NCBI RefSeq assembly: GCF_900167905.1
Contig: NZ_FUYZ01000003.1
Location: 124,001 to 188,000, forward strand
From: Soonwooa buanensis
GTDB lineage: Bacteria > Bacteroidota > Bacteroidia > Flavobacteriales > Weeksellaceae
Reading direction: 5' to 3'
DNA length: 64,000 bases
This document shows positions 17,752-26,988 of this stretch, piece after piece. The notes below the pieces were generated by a model, which had not been told where the DNA came from, did not search any database, and was given only the letters and a program-made list of their open reading frames with translations. Position 1 is the stretch's first letter. Every line of letters begins with the position of its first letter. Position numbers and translations under genes: made by a program.

Positions 17752-17868
17752 ATAAGAAAATTAACATCAGTTTGAGTGGTTTTCGAAGAAAACTGTATCG
17801 AAAACAAGCTAATTTTCTTATTATTAAAAACTTCTCGATACAAAATCTTGCAGATTTTTGCTCGAAGT
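17752..17868. repeat. Inverted pair of flavobacterial-type intergenic repeat units
   Basis: Unit 1 (17771-17805) reads TTTGAG, a hairpin GTTTTCGAAGAAAAC, then TGTATCGAAAAC. Unit 2 (17830-17868) is on the opposite strand and, read on minus, is ACTTCGAGC, hairpin AAAATCTGCAAGATTTT, then GTATCGAGAAGT. Both share the layout (T/C)TCGAG - hairpin - GTATCGA(A/G)AA. In addition, 12-base inverted arms ATAAGAAAATTA (17752-17763) and TAATTTTCTTAT (17810-17821) enclose unit 1. The layout suggests a small non-coding repeat family; the number of genomic copies is unknown. Confidence 0.65.
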
Positions 17869-17905
17869 CACCTTAACCAAGTAAGATTTTATTTAACAAT
17901 AAAAA

Positions 17906-18817
17906 CTATTTCCAAGTTTGGTTATCTTTTCTATCAGAACGTTTAACACCGTTATCGATGTTATACGCAAGACCGATTCCCAAAGTTTGTTTAAGCTGAG
18001 TTTTCTTAATTTGATTATGGTCGTAGATAAGATCTAGAGTGATTAACGAAGAAATATATTTATTAATTTTCATGTTAAGCACACCGCCGTAAGAAAGCAC
18101 CAAACGCTCAGGATGATCTAGATAGTTCGAAAATACCGAAGCCGAGTTCATCAAGCTGATGTTCTCCATAATTTGCAATTTGTATTGTGCAGTTCCCAAG
18201 AAACCGAACTGGAACAATGACGAATCGCCATCATGTTTAAGTCCGTAATTTCCTGCCAATTGTAAATCTTTATCACCAACAAAAGTCCATCTTGCATTGG
18301 CTGGACGTAGTGACATTGTAAAATTATCATTCGGCTTGTATGTGAAACCCGCACCAACATTAACATAACCTGGCGCCATAAAGTTTGAAATCTTTTTAGC
18401 ATCTGGATTATTACCATCCTCATAACCTGCAGAAAATTGCGTTAACAAGCTTGCACCAACTGACGCGTACCAATGTCCCGAAATCTGTCTACCATAGTTA
18501 GTAGAAAGGTTGATGATATCTTGTGTTTTACGATTTCCTAGACCTTTTGTATTGTTCATCCCGTAACCTAAAATCACGATGTTTTCCCAAAGGTCTTTAT
18601 CTTTTTCGTAAGTCATATTGTAGTTAACACCCGCGATCCAGCCAACGTTGTTAGCTCCACCACCAACCCAGTTGGAGAAAGCCGCTTGGTTTAGCATTAA
18701 CGTATTTTGACCAACGATAGACCATGCTTTTGTAGAGTCTGCAACCGCAACTTCTTTGTTATCTTGCGCCTTTGCAAGAACTGTCAAAAACAAAGAGGCG
18801 AATAAAAGTTTTTTCAT
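17906..18817 (-). CDS. DUF3078 exported protein (paralogue 2)
   Basis: The 303-residue protein starts with a Sec signal peptide (MKKLLFASLFLTVLAKAQ) and matches DUF3078, a Bacteroidota family of predicted outer-membrane beta-barrel-like proteins. Alternating hydrophobic strands run through residues 40-290, with family motifs NQAAFSNWVGGG, FMAPGYVNVGAGFTYKPNDNF and YDHNQIKKTQLKQTLGIGLAYN. It begins 7 bases after its paralogue, so the two form one leftward operon. The shared motifs show tandem duplication. The function of the family is not known. Confidence 0.85.
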   Translation of the reverse strand: MKKLLFASLFLTVLAKAQDNKEVAVADSTKAWSIVGQNTLMLNQAAFSNWVGGGANNVGWIAGVNYNMTYEKDKDLWENIVILGYGMNNTKGLGNRKTQDIINLSTNYGRQISGHWYASVGASLLTQFSAGYEDGNNPDAKKISNFMAPGYVNVGAGFTYKPNDNFTMSLRPANARWTFVGDKDLQLAGNYGLKHDGDSSLFQFGFLGTAQYKLQIMENISLMNSASVFSNYLDHPERLVLSYGGVLNMKINKYISSLITLDLIYDHNQIKKTQLKQTLGIGLAYNIDNGVKRSDRKDNQTWK

Positions 18818-18824
18818 GTTTGTA

Positions 18825-19931
18825 TTATTTAATAAAAGGATTAATTATTTTATTGTTTTTATCGCGTTCAAGTTTGAATCCAAAATTATAGGTTAAACCA
18901 ACACCCAAAGTCTGTTTAGTTTGTAAACCCGCAATTTGGTCATGATCGTACACCATGTCAAATGTAACAACAGTCGTTATAAATCTATTGAACTTCATAT
19001 TTAAAGCTGCTGAATAAGCTACATCAACACGTTCAAAATGTTCTAAATAATTGGAAAAGAGATTCAGTTTGTTGAGGAGCGTCATATCTTTCATAATATT
19101 AATACGATAGGTCGCATTAACCATCGCCCCAAGCTCTGTTCTCATACTTTGTCCATCTCTTTCGAGACCGAATTTGCCAGCTTGTTGTAGATGTGGATCC
19201 AGAACGAATGTAAATTTACCATTGATAGGACGCATCACCAATTGGAAATTATCATTAGGATTGTACGAAATACCAAGACCTAAGTTAAGATAACCTGGCG
19301 CCATAAATTTGGAAACGCGATCATCATAGGTCGGATCAGGTGTTAAAGAATAATTATATCCAGCCCCAAACTGCGATGCAAATTGGAAACCTGTTGACAA
19401 ATAATAATTAGAGCCTAACTCATAACCATAATTAGAAGAAAGGTTGATATAATCTTCGGTTTTTCTGGTCGATTGTCCTGTTGATGACACAAAACCATAA
19501 CCTAGCTGCACATTATTTTCAAGAAAATGTTTTCCAGTTTTGTAATTAAAATTATAGTTCACTTTTCCGATAACGCCGATGTTATCGTTACCCCCAGCAT
19601 ACCAATTCGAAAACGATGATTGGTTAAATACGAGGCTATTTTGTCCAAAAATAAACCAACGTTGTGCTTCAACAGTGTTAAACATACTATAAGGCGTTAT
19701 TGGCATATCTTGTAATGACAATTGTGGTCGATCTTTGAAGATAATTGTATCACCTTTTTTAATAACCTTTATATTGGATAGCGTTTCTGTATCAATACTA
19801 TCCAAAACCGTATTAGCAGTCTTCCAATTAGCTTGCGCTATCGAGTCAATGATTTTGCTAAGATCAGGTCTTTTCTGAGAAAATAATATTAAATTTAATC
19901 CTATAAATACTACCGAAAATAATTTCTTCAT
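18825..19931 (-). CDS. DUF3078 exported protein (paralogue 1)
   Basis: The 368-residue protein has a signal peptide (MKKLFSVVFIGLNLILFSQ) and an N-terminal extension of about 75 residues that its neighbour lacks (TVLDSIDTETLSNIKVIKKGD region). The remaining DUF3078 domain repeats the neighbour's motifs: NQSSFSNWYAGGNDN, FMAPGYLNLGLGISYNPNDNF and YDHDQIAGLQTKQTLGVGLTYN. It probably forms a beta-barrel in the outer membrane. It is first in a two-gene leftward operon behind a TAATTTTG element at 19956-19963. Role unknown. Confidence 0.85.
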   Translation of the reverse strand: MKKLFSVVFIGLNLILFSQKRPDLSKIIDSIAQANWKTANTVLDSIDTETLSNIKVIKKGDTIIFKDRPQLSLQDMPITPYSMFNTVEAQRWFIFGQNSLVFNQSSFSNWYAGGNDNIGVIGKVNYNFNYKTGKHFLENNVQLGYGFVSSTGQSTRKTEDYINLSSNYGYELGSNYYLSTGFQFASQFGAGYNYSLTPDPTYDDRVSKFMAPGYLNLGLGISYNPNDNFQLVMRPINGKFTFVLDPHLQQAGKFGLERDGQSMRTELGAMVNATYRINIMKDMTLLNKLNLFSNYLEHFERVDVAYSAALNMKFNRFITTVVTFDMVYDHDQIAGLQTKQTLGVGLTYNFGFKLERDKNNKIINPFIK

Positions 19932-19955
19932 CGTTTAATTCAATCTTACAATCTG

Positions 19956-19963
19956 CAAAATTA
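19956..19963 (-). promoter_or_regulatory. TAnnTTTG promoter element of the DUF3078 pair
   Basis: Minus-strand TAATTTTG, 24 bases before the ATG at 19931. No convincing TTTG partner at about 20 bases was seen. Confidence 0.45.
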
Positions 19964-20040
19964 AGACAAAATAAATAATTTCACTTTTTTTAAAAGTTAA
20001 AAACCTGCAACACAAAAATCTGGACAGAATTTCCTAATTC

Positions 20041-20048
20041 TATTTTTG
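20041..20048 (+). promoter_or_regulatory. TAnnTTTG promoter element of the rhomboid-dprA unit
   Basis: TATTTTTG ends 25 bases before the rhomboid ATG at 20074. The TTTG partner is weak. Confidence 0.45.
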
Positions 20049-20073
20049 GCAACCAATTTGACAATCCAAAAGC

Positions 20074-20850
20074 ATGTTTATAAAAAGTATCAACCGCAAA
20101 GCACTTGTTGCTCCTATCATAATGCTTGCATTAATGTGGATTGGCTATGCATTACAAAACTTAGGTTTTTTCAGCAATTGTACAGGTGCCATTATTCCGT
20201 TGATGCCGGACGGACTACTAGGGATTATCACGTCTCCATTTTTACATGGAAGCCTCGAACATATTTTCGGAAATAGCGTTCCGATTGCTGTACTTTTATT
20301 TTTGTTGTATACGTTTTATCCAACAATTGCCGACAAAGTTTTAATAACAGGTTGGATTAGCACAGGACTTTTGGTATGGTTACTTCCGCCTATCGATATT
20401 TTTACAGGACAATGGAACTACGCTTGCATCATCGGCGCCAGCGGCCTAGTCTATGTTTTAGCATTTTTCTTGTTCTTTAGCGGACTTTTTCGTTGGGACA
20501 TGAAGTTGTTAACAATCTCTTTGTTAGTCGCTTTATATTACGGAAGTTTGGTTTGGGGTATGTTACCAGAAGAATTATTTAGTAACTTACAAGAGCCAAG
20601 CAGGATCTCTTGGCAGTCACACCTTGCTGGCGGATTGGTTGGGATAATTCTCGCATTTTTGTTCAGAAAAATCGGCGAGAAGAAAAAAAAATTTATTTGG
20701 GAATTCCCGAATTATTACAGCGAGAAAGATGACAAAATGTGGCAAGAATATAAAGAGAAATTTCCAGATGACTTTTTGGAGCTTCCTCACAAACCAAAAG
20801 ATAATATTTGGGATCATCTTGACGAGATAAGACGTCGCGAATCTAACTAA
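20074..20850 (+). CDS. Rhomboid family intramembrane serine protease
   Basis: The 258-residue membrane protein has six hydrophobic helices. The catalytic Ser is S123 in GASGLVY and the His is H183 in SHLAGGLVG; the HGSLEHIFGNSVPI segment (residues 58-71) replaces the common HxxxHLxxNM motif. These residues support an active rhomboid that cuts single-pass membrane proteins within the bilayer. A soluble, charged C-terminal tail of about 60 residues (from about 198) is rich in Lys, Asp and Glu and faces the cytoplasm in a six-helix model. Its stop lies 20 bases before dprA. Substrate unknown. Confidence 0.88.
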   Translation: MFIKSINRKALVAPIIMLALMWIGYALQNLGFFSNCTGAIIPLMPDGLLGIITSPFLHGSLEHIFGNSVPIAVLLFLLYTFYPTIADKVLITGWISTGLLVWLLPPIDIFTGQWNYACIIGASGLVYVLAFFLFFSGLFRWDMKLLTISLLVALYYGSLVWGMLPEELFSNLQEPSRISWQSHLAGGLVGIILAFLFRKIGEKKKKFIWEFPNYYSEKDDKMWQEYKEKFPDDFLELPHKPKDNIWDHLDEIRRRESN

Positions 20851-20870
20851 CCATTCTAAACCCCAAACTG

Positions 20871-21977
20871 ATGAACACTGAGCATCTATACGCTATTGCA
20901 TTACGAAGTTGCCATCAACTTGGGAATCTCAATTATAAAAAACTGATTGACGAATTTGGATCTGCCGAGCAAGTTTGGAATCTTCCAAAATCTTCTCTCA
21001 AACAGATTTTTGGTATTGGTGATAAACGCTCGGAGGAAATCGGTTCCGAAAAACATTTGGATTTTGCGACTTCGGAGTTACAGTTTTGTGAAAAAAACGA
21101 TATTAAAATCATTTCTTTCCAAGACAAAGATTATCCGCAACTTCTCCGAGAATGTCCAGATGCGCCAGTTTTATTGTTTGTAAAAGGGCAAATTCCTGAT
21201 GATACGCATAATGTCAGTATTGTTGGCACCAGAAACATTACAAGCTATGGAAAGCAATTTATCGATGATTTTTTATCTGAATTAAAATCTAAAAAAGTGT
21301 CAACCATCAGTGGTTTGGCTTATGGTGTTGATGCCCAAGTTCATGAAAAATCTTTACAACTCAACATCCCTACTGTTGCAGTTTTGGCGCATGGTTTACA
21401 CATGATTTATCCTTCAAAACATCATCGTTTATCACATCAAATTATTGACAACGGTGGCGCACTTATTTCAGAATATACTTCGAAATCAAAACCTGACCGC
21501 GAACATTTTCTCCAACGCAATCGCATTATTGCAGGGTTTTCTCAACAATGCATCATCGTAGAATCGGCATTTGGAGGCGGATCGATGAACACCGCCAATT
21601 TCGCCAACGACTACAACCGCGATGTTTTTGCACTTCCTGGAAAGTTATCGGACAAATACAGCCAAGGTTGTAATCTACTCATTTCGCAGAACAAAGCGCA
21701 GATTATCCACTCTGTATCAGATTTGGTGCAAACTTGCTTCACCAATCAAGCAGAAGTTGGAAATCTTTTTTCAGAGTTTGAAATTCCAACTATTGACAAT
21801 CCAATACAATCGGAAATCTATCGTTTAATACAAGAAAAGATTAGCATTTCTTTTGACGAATTATTAAACAAAATCGATAAAAATCCACAAGAACTTCTTA
21901 ATATTTTATTAGAAATGGAACTTTTGGGATGCATAAAATCGCAATCTGGCAAGAATTACACTTGTTCTAATTATTAA
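20871..21977 (+). CDS. dprA: DNA-processing protein DprA
   Basis: The 368-residue protein loads RecA onto incoming single-stranded DNA during transformation. The Rossmann-like core holds VSIVGTRNITSYG, TISGLAYGVDAQVHEKSL, VLAHGLHMIYPSKHHRL and FLQRNRIIAGFSQQ, with GGGSMNTANFA and DVFALPG, all signature DprA motifs (about residues 110-275). A helix-hairpin-helix-like start (about 1-60) and a C-terminal winged-helix region (about 300-368) complete the usual layout. It probably shares a transcript with the rhomboid gene. DprA is widespread, so it does not by itself prove natural competence. Confidence 0.95.
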   Translation: MNTEHLYAIALRSCHQLGNLNYKKLIDEFGSAEQVWNLPKSSLKQIFGIGDKRSEEIGSEKHLDFATSELQFCEKNDIKIISFQDKDYPQLLRECPDAPVLLFVKGQIPDDTHNVSIVGTRNITSYGKQFIDDFLSELKSKKVSTISGLAYGVDAQVHEKSLQLNIPTVAVLAHGLHMIYPSKHHRLSHQIIDNGGALISEYTSKSKPDREHFLQRNRIIAGFSQQCIIVESAFGGGSMNTANFANDYNRDVFALPGKLSDKYSQGCNLLISQNKAQIIHSVSDLVQTCFTNQAEVGNLFSEFEIPTIDNPIQSEIYRLIQEKISISFDELLNKIDKNPQELLNILLEMELLGCIKSQSGKNYTCSNY

Positions 21978-22104
21978 TATATTGTTAACTTGATAAGAAA
22001 ATTTTATTTTTAGTTCTAAATTTTCAAAAAGAAAAGCATTTTATGAAAACATTAAGAAAAATCTTTGTTTAAGCTAAAAAGCATTAAAAAAACTCAATAA
22101 TTGT

Positions 22105-22134
22105 TTTGCTTTTTTGAAAATAAAATTAAATTTG
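22105..22134 (+). promoter_or_regulatory. Promoter of gdhA
   Basis: TTTG at 22105-22108 and TAAATTTG at 22127-22134, 18 bases apart; the ATG follows 20 bases later. Upstream 21978-22104 is AT-rich with no other clear signal. Confidence 0.6.
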
Positions 22135-22154
22135 TCACATAACATTAAAGCTTT

Positions 22155-23513
22155 ATGGAGCAACACGAAATCGATCAAAAGATTAAAGATTTTATCGCCA
22201 ATATCGAAGCGAAAAATCCAAACGAACCAGAATTTATCCAAGCGGTGAAAGAAGTTGCTGTGACGGTTATCCCTTTTATTGCAACAAGGCCAGAGTACGA
22301 TGGCATGAAGTTGCTAGAAAGAATGGCTGAGCCAGAACGTGCAATTATCTTCCGTGTGCCATGGGTAGATGACAAAGGCGAAATCCAAGTTAATCGCGGA
22401 TTCCGTATCCAGATGAACTCTGCAATTGGCCCGTACAAAGGCGGTATCAGATTTCACCCGACTGTTAACCTAAGTGTTCTTAAGTTTTTGGCTTTCGAAC
22501 AAGTTTTCAAAAACTCTTTGACAACGCTTCCGATGGGTGGTGGTAAAGGCGGTTCAGATTTCGATCCACAAGGCAAGTCCGATATGGAAGTGATGCGTTT
22601 CTGCCAATCCTTCATGACAGAATTGTGCAAGCATATCGGTCCAGAAACTGACGTCCCAGCTGGTGACATTGGTGTTGGTGCTCGAGAAATTGGATATCTT
22701 TTCGGACAGTATAAACGTATCCGTAACGAGTTCACGGGTGTATTGACTGGTAAAGGTTTGGCTTATGGTGGATCTTTGATTCGTCCAGAGGCAACAGGAT
22801 TCGGTGTTGTGTATTTCACAGAGCAAATGCTAAAAACGATTAATCAAGATATTAAAGGAAAAATTGTCACAGTTTCTGGTTTCGGAAATGTGTCTTGGGG
22901 TGTTATCAAAAAGATTGAACAACTTGGAGGCAAGACAGTTACAATCTCTGGTCCTGACGGCTATATCTATGATGAAGAAGGGATTTCTGGTGAAAAAATT
23001 GACTATTTACTAGAGTTAAGAGCAACTGGAAATAACCGCGCTGAAGATTATGTTAAAAAATATCCAAACGCAAAATTCTTTGCTGGGAAACGCCCTTGGG
23101 AAGTGAAATGTGACATTGCAATTCCGTCTGCTACTCAAAATGAATTAGATCTAGATGATGCTAAAAAGTTGGTTGCTAATGGTTGTATCTGTGTGACAGA
23201 AGCGGCTAATATGCCTTCAACTTTGGAGGCGATCAATTATTTCTTAGAAAATAAAGTTTTATTCTCTCCAGGAAAAGCATCTAATGCTGGTGGTGTAGCA
23301 ACTTCTGGTCTAGAAATGACGCAAAATTCTATTCGTCTTAACTGGACATCCGAAGAAGTTGATGCTCGTCTTAAAGAAATTATGATTGGCATCCACAAAG
23401 CTTGTCGCGATTATGGTAAAGAAGAAGATGGTTATGTTAACTATGTAAAAGGTGCAAACATTGCAGGTTTCGTTAAAGTTGCCGAAGCGATGTTAGCGCA
23501 AGGTGTGGTTTAG
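22155..23513 (+). CDS. gdhA: NADP-type glutamate dehydrogenase
   Basis: The 452-residue enzyme interconverts 2-oxoglutarate plus ammonium and glutamate, a main entry of nitrogen into metabolism. Visible motifs are GPYKGGIRFHP, the catalytic LPMGGGKGGSDFDP (substrate Lys), PAGDIGVGAREIGYLFGQY with the catalytic Asp, and the nucleotide-binding VSGFGNVSWG. Length is typical of the hexameric 450-residue class, which usually prefers NADPH; cofactor use is inferred from that. It has its own promoter and is followed by mfd behind a separate promoter. Confidence 0.95.
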   Translation: MEQHEIDQKIKDFIANIEAKNPNEPEFIQAVKEVAVTVIPFIATRPEYDGMKLLERMAEPERAIIFRVPWVDDKGEIQVNRGFRIQMNSAIGPYKGGIRFHPTVNLSVLKFLAFEQVFKNSLTTLPMGGGKGGSDFDPQGKSDMEVMRFCQSFMTELCKHIGPETDVPAGDIGVGAREIGYLFGQYKRIRNEFTGVLTGKGLAYGGSLIRPEATGFGVVYFTEQMLKTINQDIKGKIVTVSGFGNVSWGVIKKIEQLGGKTVTISGPDGYIYDEEGISGEKIDYLLELRATGNNRAEDYVKKYPNAKFFAGKRPWEVKCDIAIPSATQNELDLDDAKKLVANGCICVTEAANMPSTLEAINYFLENKVLFSPGKASNAGGVATSGLEMTQNSIRLNWTSEEVDARLKEIMIGIHKACRDYGKEEDGYVNYVKGANIAGFVKVAEAMLAQGVV

Positions 23514-23531
23514 AAAAATTTTAGAAATTCT

Positions 23532-23539
23532 TATATTTG
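23532..23539 (+). promoter_or_regulatory. Promoter element of mfd
   Basis: TATATTTG at 23532-23539 with TTTA at 23509-23512, 19 bases apart. It lies just after the gdhA stop and 63 bases before mfd, which implies a leader RNA of about 55 bases. Confidence 0.5.
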
Positions 23540-23550
23540 CATAATAAATA

Positions 23551-23575
23551 CGATTCCGGAAAACTTTCGGAATCG
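23551..23575 (+). promoter_or_regulatory. Hairpin in the mfd leader
   Basis: The stem CGATTCCG (23551-23558) / CGGAATCG (23568-23575) lies between the TATATTTG element and the mfd ATG and lacks a T run. It could protect the mRNA, act as an attenuator or be a remnant terminator of gdhA. Confidence 0.5.
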
Positions 23576-23602
23576 TTATGTCGTTTATAGACTTTAGAAT
23601 TT

Positions 23603-26600
23603 ATGTCACTAAAAACCATTCAACAATATCTTCTTCCAGACCTTTTGAAAAACGAATTTGGAAAATCCATTTTCGAGGCTTTGGAGCAATATCAACATAT
23701 TTCTGTTAAAGGTTCGGCGGGATCGTCTGCTTCTATTTTTGCAGCGGAACTATTTGTTACTCAGAAGAAAAGCGTTCTTTTTGTTTTTAATGATAAAGAA
23801 GAGGCTTTATACGCAAATGCGGAAATCGAAGATCTTGTCGGGAAAGAAAATGTTCTGTATTTTCCGGCGACGCATCTTGATCCGTATCAAATCGAAAAGA
23901 CGCAAAATGCCAATCTTGTACTTCGGACAGAGGTTCTTAACAAATTGAATTCCAGTAAAAAAGCTAAAATAATTGTAGCTTATGCTGGCGCGCTTTCGGA
24001 GAAGGTTTTAAAAAAGGAAGATTTCAAAGCTATTTCACATCACATCAAAGTTGGTGATCAATTGGATTTTGATTTTGTTGATGAATTATTAAACCATTAT
24101 CAATTTAATCAAACCGATTTTGTGTCCGAGCCTGGCGAATTTTCTGTGCGTGGTGGAATTGTCGATGTGTTTTCATTTGCCAACGAAAAACCTTTCAGAA
24201 TAACCTTTTTTGGAAATGAAGTTGAAAGCATAAAAACTTTTGATATCGAAACGCAACTTTCTGTTGGTAAAGTAGCAGATTTTCAATTGGTTTCGAACAT
24301 GAATTATAGCGTTACTGGAAATAAGGTTTCGTTGTTCGAATTGTTGCCAAAGGATTGTTTTGTCTTAGCGAAGAACGCTTTTATGTCATTAATTCAGGTT
24401 AAGAATTTTTACGAAAAAGCAGAAACGAAATTTGAAAGTCTTAATAAAGATATTAAACATCAAAGTCCAAAAGAGCTCTTTGTTTCAGAAGATGATTTTG
24501 TTAATTCTCTGAAAGATAAAGTTTTAGTTGATTTTACTCTGGACACACTCAAATTACATGATATTAAATTTCATCAAGTTGATGCGTTCCAAACACAGCA
24601 ACCATCTTTCCATAAAAACTTTGAACTTCTGATTGAAGATTTAATGGAGAAACAAGCGGAAGGTTATGATACTTGGATTTCATTTTCAACAGAAAAGCAA
24701 AAAGAAAGACTCGAATCTATTTTTGAAGAACTGGAAAAAGAAGTGCCTTACAAAGGTTTTCTTTCAGAGCTTCATGAAGGTTTTGTAGATAGTAAAAATA
24801 AAATTTCAGTTTACACAGATCATCAGATTTTTGATCGTTACCAACGCTTTAAAGCAAAGAATTCGTTCGCAAAGAGTGAGCAGTTGACACTCAAGGATTT
24901 AACATCTTTAAAAATTGGTGATTACATTACCCATATTGACCACGGAATTGGAAAGTTTATGGGACTTGTAAAAGTTACCAATGATGGCAAAGTTCAGGAA
25001 TGTTTTAAGCTAAGTTATAAGAATGGCGACTTACTTTATGTGAGTATTCATTCGCTTCATAAAATTTCAAAATACAATGGACCAGATGGTCGCGAGATTG
25101 TTTTAAGCAAGTTAGGATCTCCAGCTTGGAAGACTTTAAAACAGAAAACTAAAGCTAAAGTTAAACAGATTGCATTTGATCTGATTAAGCTTTATGCCCA
25201 ACGAAAAATGGCGCGAGGATTTGCTTTTTCACCAGATTCTTATTTACAAAATGAATTGGAAGCGAGTTTCTTGTACGAGGATACACCAGATCAAGAGAAA
25301 GCAACTATTGATGTTAAACATGATATGGAAGCCGAAACCGTGATGGATCGTTTGATTTGTGGTGACGTTGGATTCGGTAAAACGGAGGTTGCAATTCGTG
25401 CTGCTTTTAAAGCGGCAACAGATGGGAAGCAAGTTGCGATTTTAGTGCCGACTACAATTTTGGCATTTCAGCATTATCGAAGCTTTAAAGAAAGACTTAA
25501 AGACTTTCCAGTTAACGTGTCGTACCTCAATAGGTTCCGTACTGCAAAACAAAAATCTGAAACCATACAAGGACTTGAAGAAGGAAAAGTTGATATTGTC
25601 ATCGGTACGCATCAATTGGTTAGCAAAAATGTTAAATTCAAAGATCTGGGACTTTTAATTATTGATGAAGAGCACAAGTTCGGGGTTTCTGTAAAAGATA
25701 AACTTAAAACATTGAAAAACGATATCGATACGTTGACCTTAACTGCGACGCCAATTCCGAGAACATTACAGTTTTCGTTAATGGCCGCTCGAGATTTATC
25801 GGTTATTAAAACACCACCGCCCAATCGTCAACCTGTTGATACACAGTTAATCGGGTTTGATGAAGAATTGATTCGAGATGCGGTTTCTTACGAATTGCAA
25901 CGTGATGGCCAAGTTTATTTCATTAATAATAGAATTGAAAATCTTAAAGACATTGCGGGGCTAATCCAAAGATTGGTTCCAGATGCTCGAGTAATTACTG
26001 GACATGGACAAATGGATGGCAAAAAGCTTGAAGAAAATGTCCTCGACTTTATGGAAGGTAAATATGACGTTTTGGTGTCGACAACCATTGTGGAAAGTGG
26101 AGTAGACGTGCCCAATGCGAATACTATTTTCATTAACGATGCGCACCGATTTGGGATGGCAGATTTGCACCAGATGCGTGGTCGTGTTGGTCGTAGTAAC
26201 AGAAAAGCTTTTTGTTATCTTCTAACGCCGCCGATGGATATGATGACATCGGATGCTAGAAAACGTCTTGAAGCCATCGAACAGTTTTCGGATTTGGGAA
26301 GTGGTTTTCAGATTGCGATGAAGGATTTAGAAATTCGTGGTGCTGGAGATTTGTTGGGTGGAGAGCAAAGTGGTTTCATTAACGAAATGGGTTTTGAGGC
26401 TTATCAAAAAATTATGCAAGAAGCTTTAGAAGAATTAAAAGATGATGAAGAATTTGAGAAATTGTTTGATAATGAAGAAGAGCGTCAAAAATTAATTAAA
26501 TCTACCAAAGAAGTTAATGTTGAAACCGATTTGGATTTGATGTTGCCAGACGATTATGTATCGAGTACCGAAGAGCGACTTTTGTTGTATCAAAAATTAG

Positions 26601-26971
26601 CGGATATCGATAACGAAAAAGATTTGCAAAAATTTGAAAATGAATTGGTTGATAGATTTGGTGCGTTACCAAAAGAAGCTATTAATTTATTAAAAAGTGT
26701 TAGTCTTAAATGGCTTGCGGCTGATATCGGTTTTGATAAAATTGTTATGAAAAATCGTGTCTTTTTAGGTTATTTCCCAAGCAATCCACAAGATAAGTTT
26801 TATCAAACAGAAAAGTTTAGAAAGATCATATCCTATCTTCAACTTAATCCAGCAGAAGCACAACTAAAGGAGAAAGCTGGTAAGGAGGGAAGTCAGCTGA
26901 TGATGCGTATCGACAATATTAATGACGTGGATGCCGTTAATATTTTATTGCAGAAGATTTTAGCAAGTTAG
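23603..26971 (+). CDS. mfd: Transcription-repair coupling factor Mfd
   Basis: The 1122-residue translocase removes RNA polymerase stalled at DNA damage and recruits UvrA. Domain order is standard: UvrB-like N-terminal region (about 1-340), RNA polymerase interaction domain with IGDYITHIDHGIGKFMG (about 435-450), a helicase core with GDVGFGKTEVA, IIDEEHKFGVS and TATPIPRT, the RGRVGRSNRKAF motif, and the C-terminal TRCF domain (about 990-1100). Length is normal (1110-1150). Own promoter with hairpin leader. Followed by a lipoprotein gene with its own promoter element. Confidence 0.96.
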   Translation: MSLKTIQQYLLPDLLKNEFGKSIFEALEQYQHISVKGSAGSSASIFAAELFVTQKKSVLFVFNDKEEALYANAEIEDLVGKENVLYFPATHLDPYQIEKTQNANLVLRTEVLNKLNSSKKAKIIVAYAGALSEKVLKKEDFKAISHHIKVGDQLDFDFVDELLNHYQFNQTDFVSEPGEFSVRGGIVDVFSFANEKPFRITFFGNEVESIKTFDIETQLSVGKVADFQLVSNMNYSVTGNKVSLFELLPKDCFVLAKNAFMSLIQVKNFYEKAETKFESLNKDIKHQSPKELFVSEDDFVNSLKDKVLVDFTLDTLKLHDIKFHQVDAFQTQQPSFHKNFELLIEDLMEKQAEGYDTWISFSTEKQKERLESIFEELEKEVPYKGFLSELHEGFVDSKNKISVYTDHQIFDRYQRFKAKNSFAKSEQLTLKDLTSLKIGDYITHIDHGIGKFMGLVKVTNDGKVQECFKLSYKNGDLLYVSIHSLHKISKYNGPDGREIVLSKLGSPAWKTLKQKTKAKVKQIAFDLIKLYAQRKMARGFAFSPDSYLQNELEASFLYEDTPDQEKATIDVKHDMEAETVMDRLICGDVGFGKTEVAIRAAFKAATDGKQVAILVPTTILAFQHYRSFKERLKDFPVNVSYLNRFRTAKQKSETIQGLEEGKVDIVIGTHQLVSKNVKFKDLGLLIIDEEHKFGVSVKDKLKTLKNDIDTLTLTATPIPRTLQFSLMAARDLSVIKTPPPNRQPVDTQLIGFDEELIRDAVSYELQRDGQVYFINNRIENLKDIAGLIQRLVPDARVITGHGQMDGKKLEENVLDFMEGKYDVLVSTTIVESGVDVPNANTIFINDAHRFGMADLHQMRGRVGRSNRKAFCYLLTPPMDMMTSDARKRLEAIEQFSDLGSGFQIAMKDLEIRGAGDLLGGEQSGFINEMGFEAYQKIMQEALEELKDDEEFEKLFDNEEERQKLIKSTKEVNVETDLDLMLPDDYVSSTEERLLLYQKLADIDNEKDLQKFENELVDRFGALPKEAINLLKSVSLKWLAADIGFDKIVMKNRVFLGYFPSNPQDKFYQTEKFRKIISYLQLNPAEAQLKEKAGKEGSQLMMRIDNINDVDAVNILLQKILAS

Positions 26972-26988
26972 GATTAATTGAAATATAG

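Larger units (their letters stand above)
17401..17905. other. 505-base intergenic region between convergent genes, with repeats and possible relic
   Basis: No intact gene is seen between msrA and the DUF3078 gene, although both end here and need no promoter. The left half (17401-17690) has only short open stretches; one minus-strand stretch of about 45 codons (17522-17665) beginning CNDAVKKHLDEL and containing INVLQYSVDLTEHQK looks protein-like but is bounded by stops and lacks a start, so it may be a decayed gene. The right half holds a long GC-rich palindrome and paired repeat units, listed separately. Confidence 0.5.

Noticed and set aside
20871-21977. Evidence of natural competence
   Set aside because: dprA is present in many non-competent bacteria and no other competence gene is in the window.
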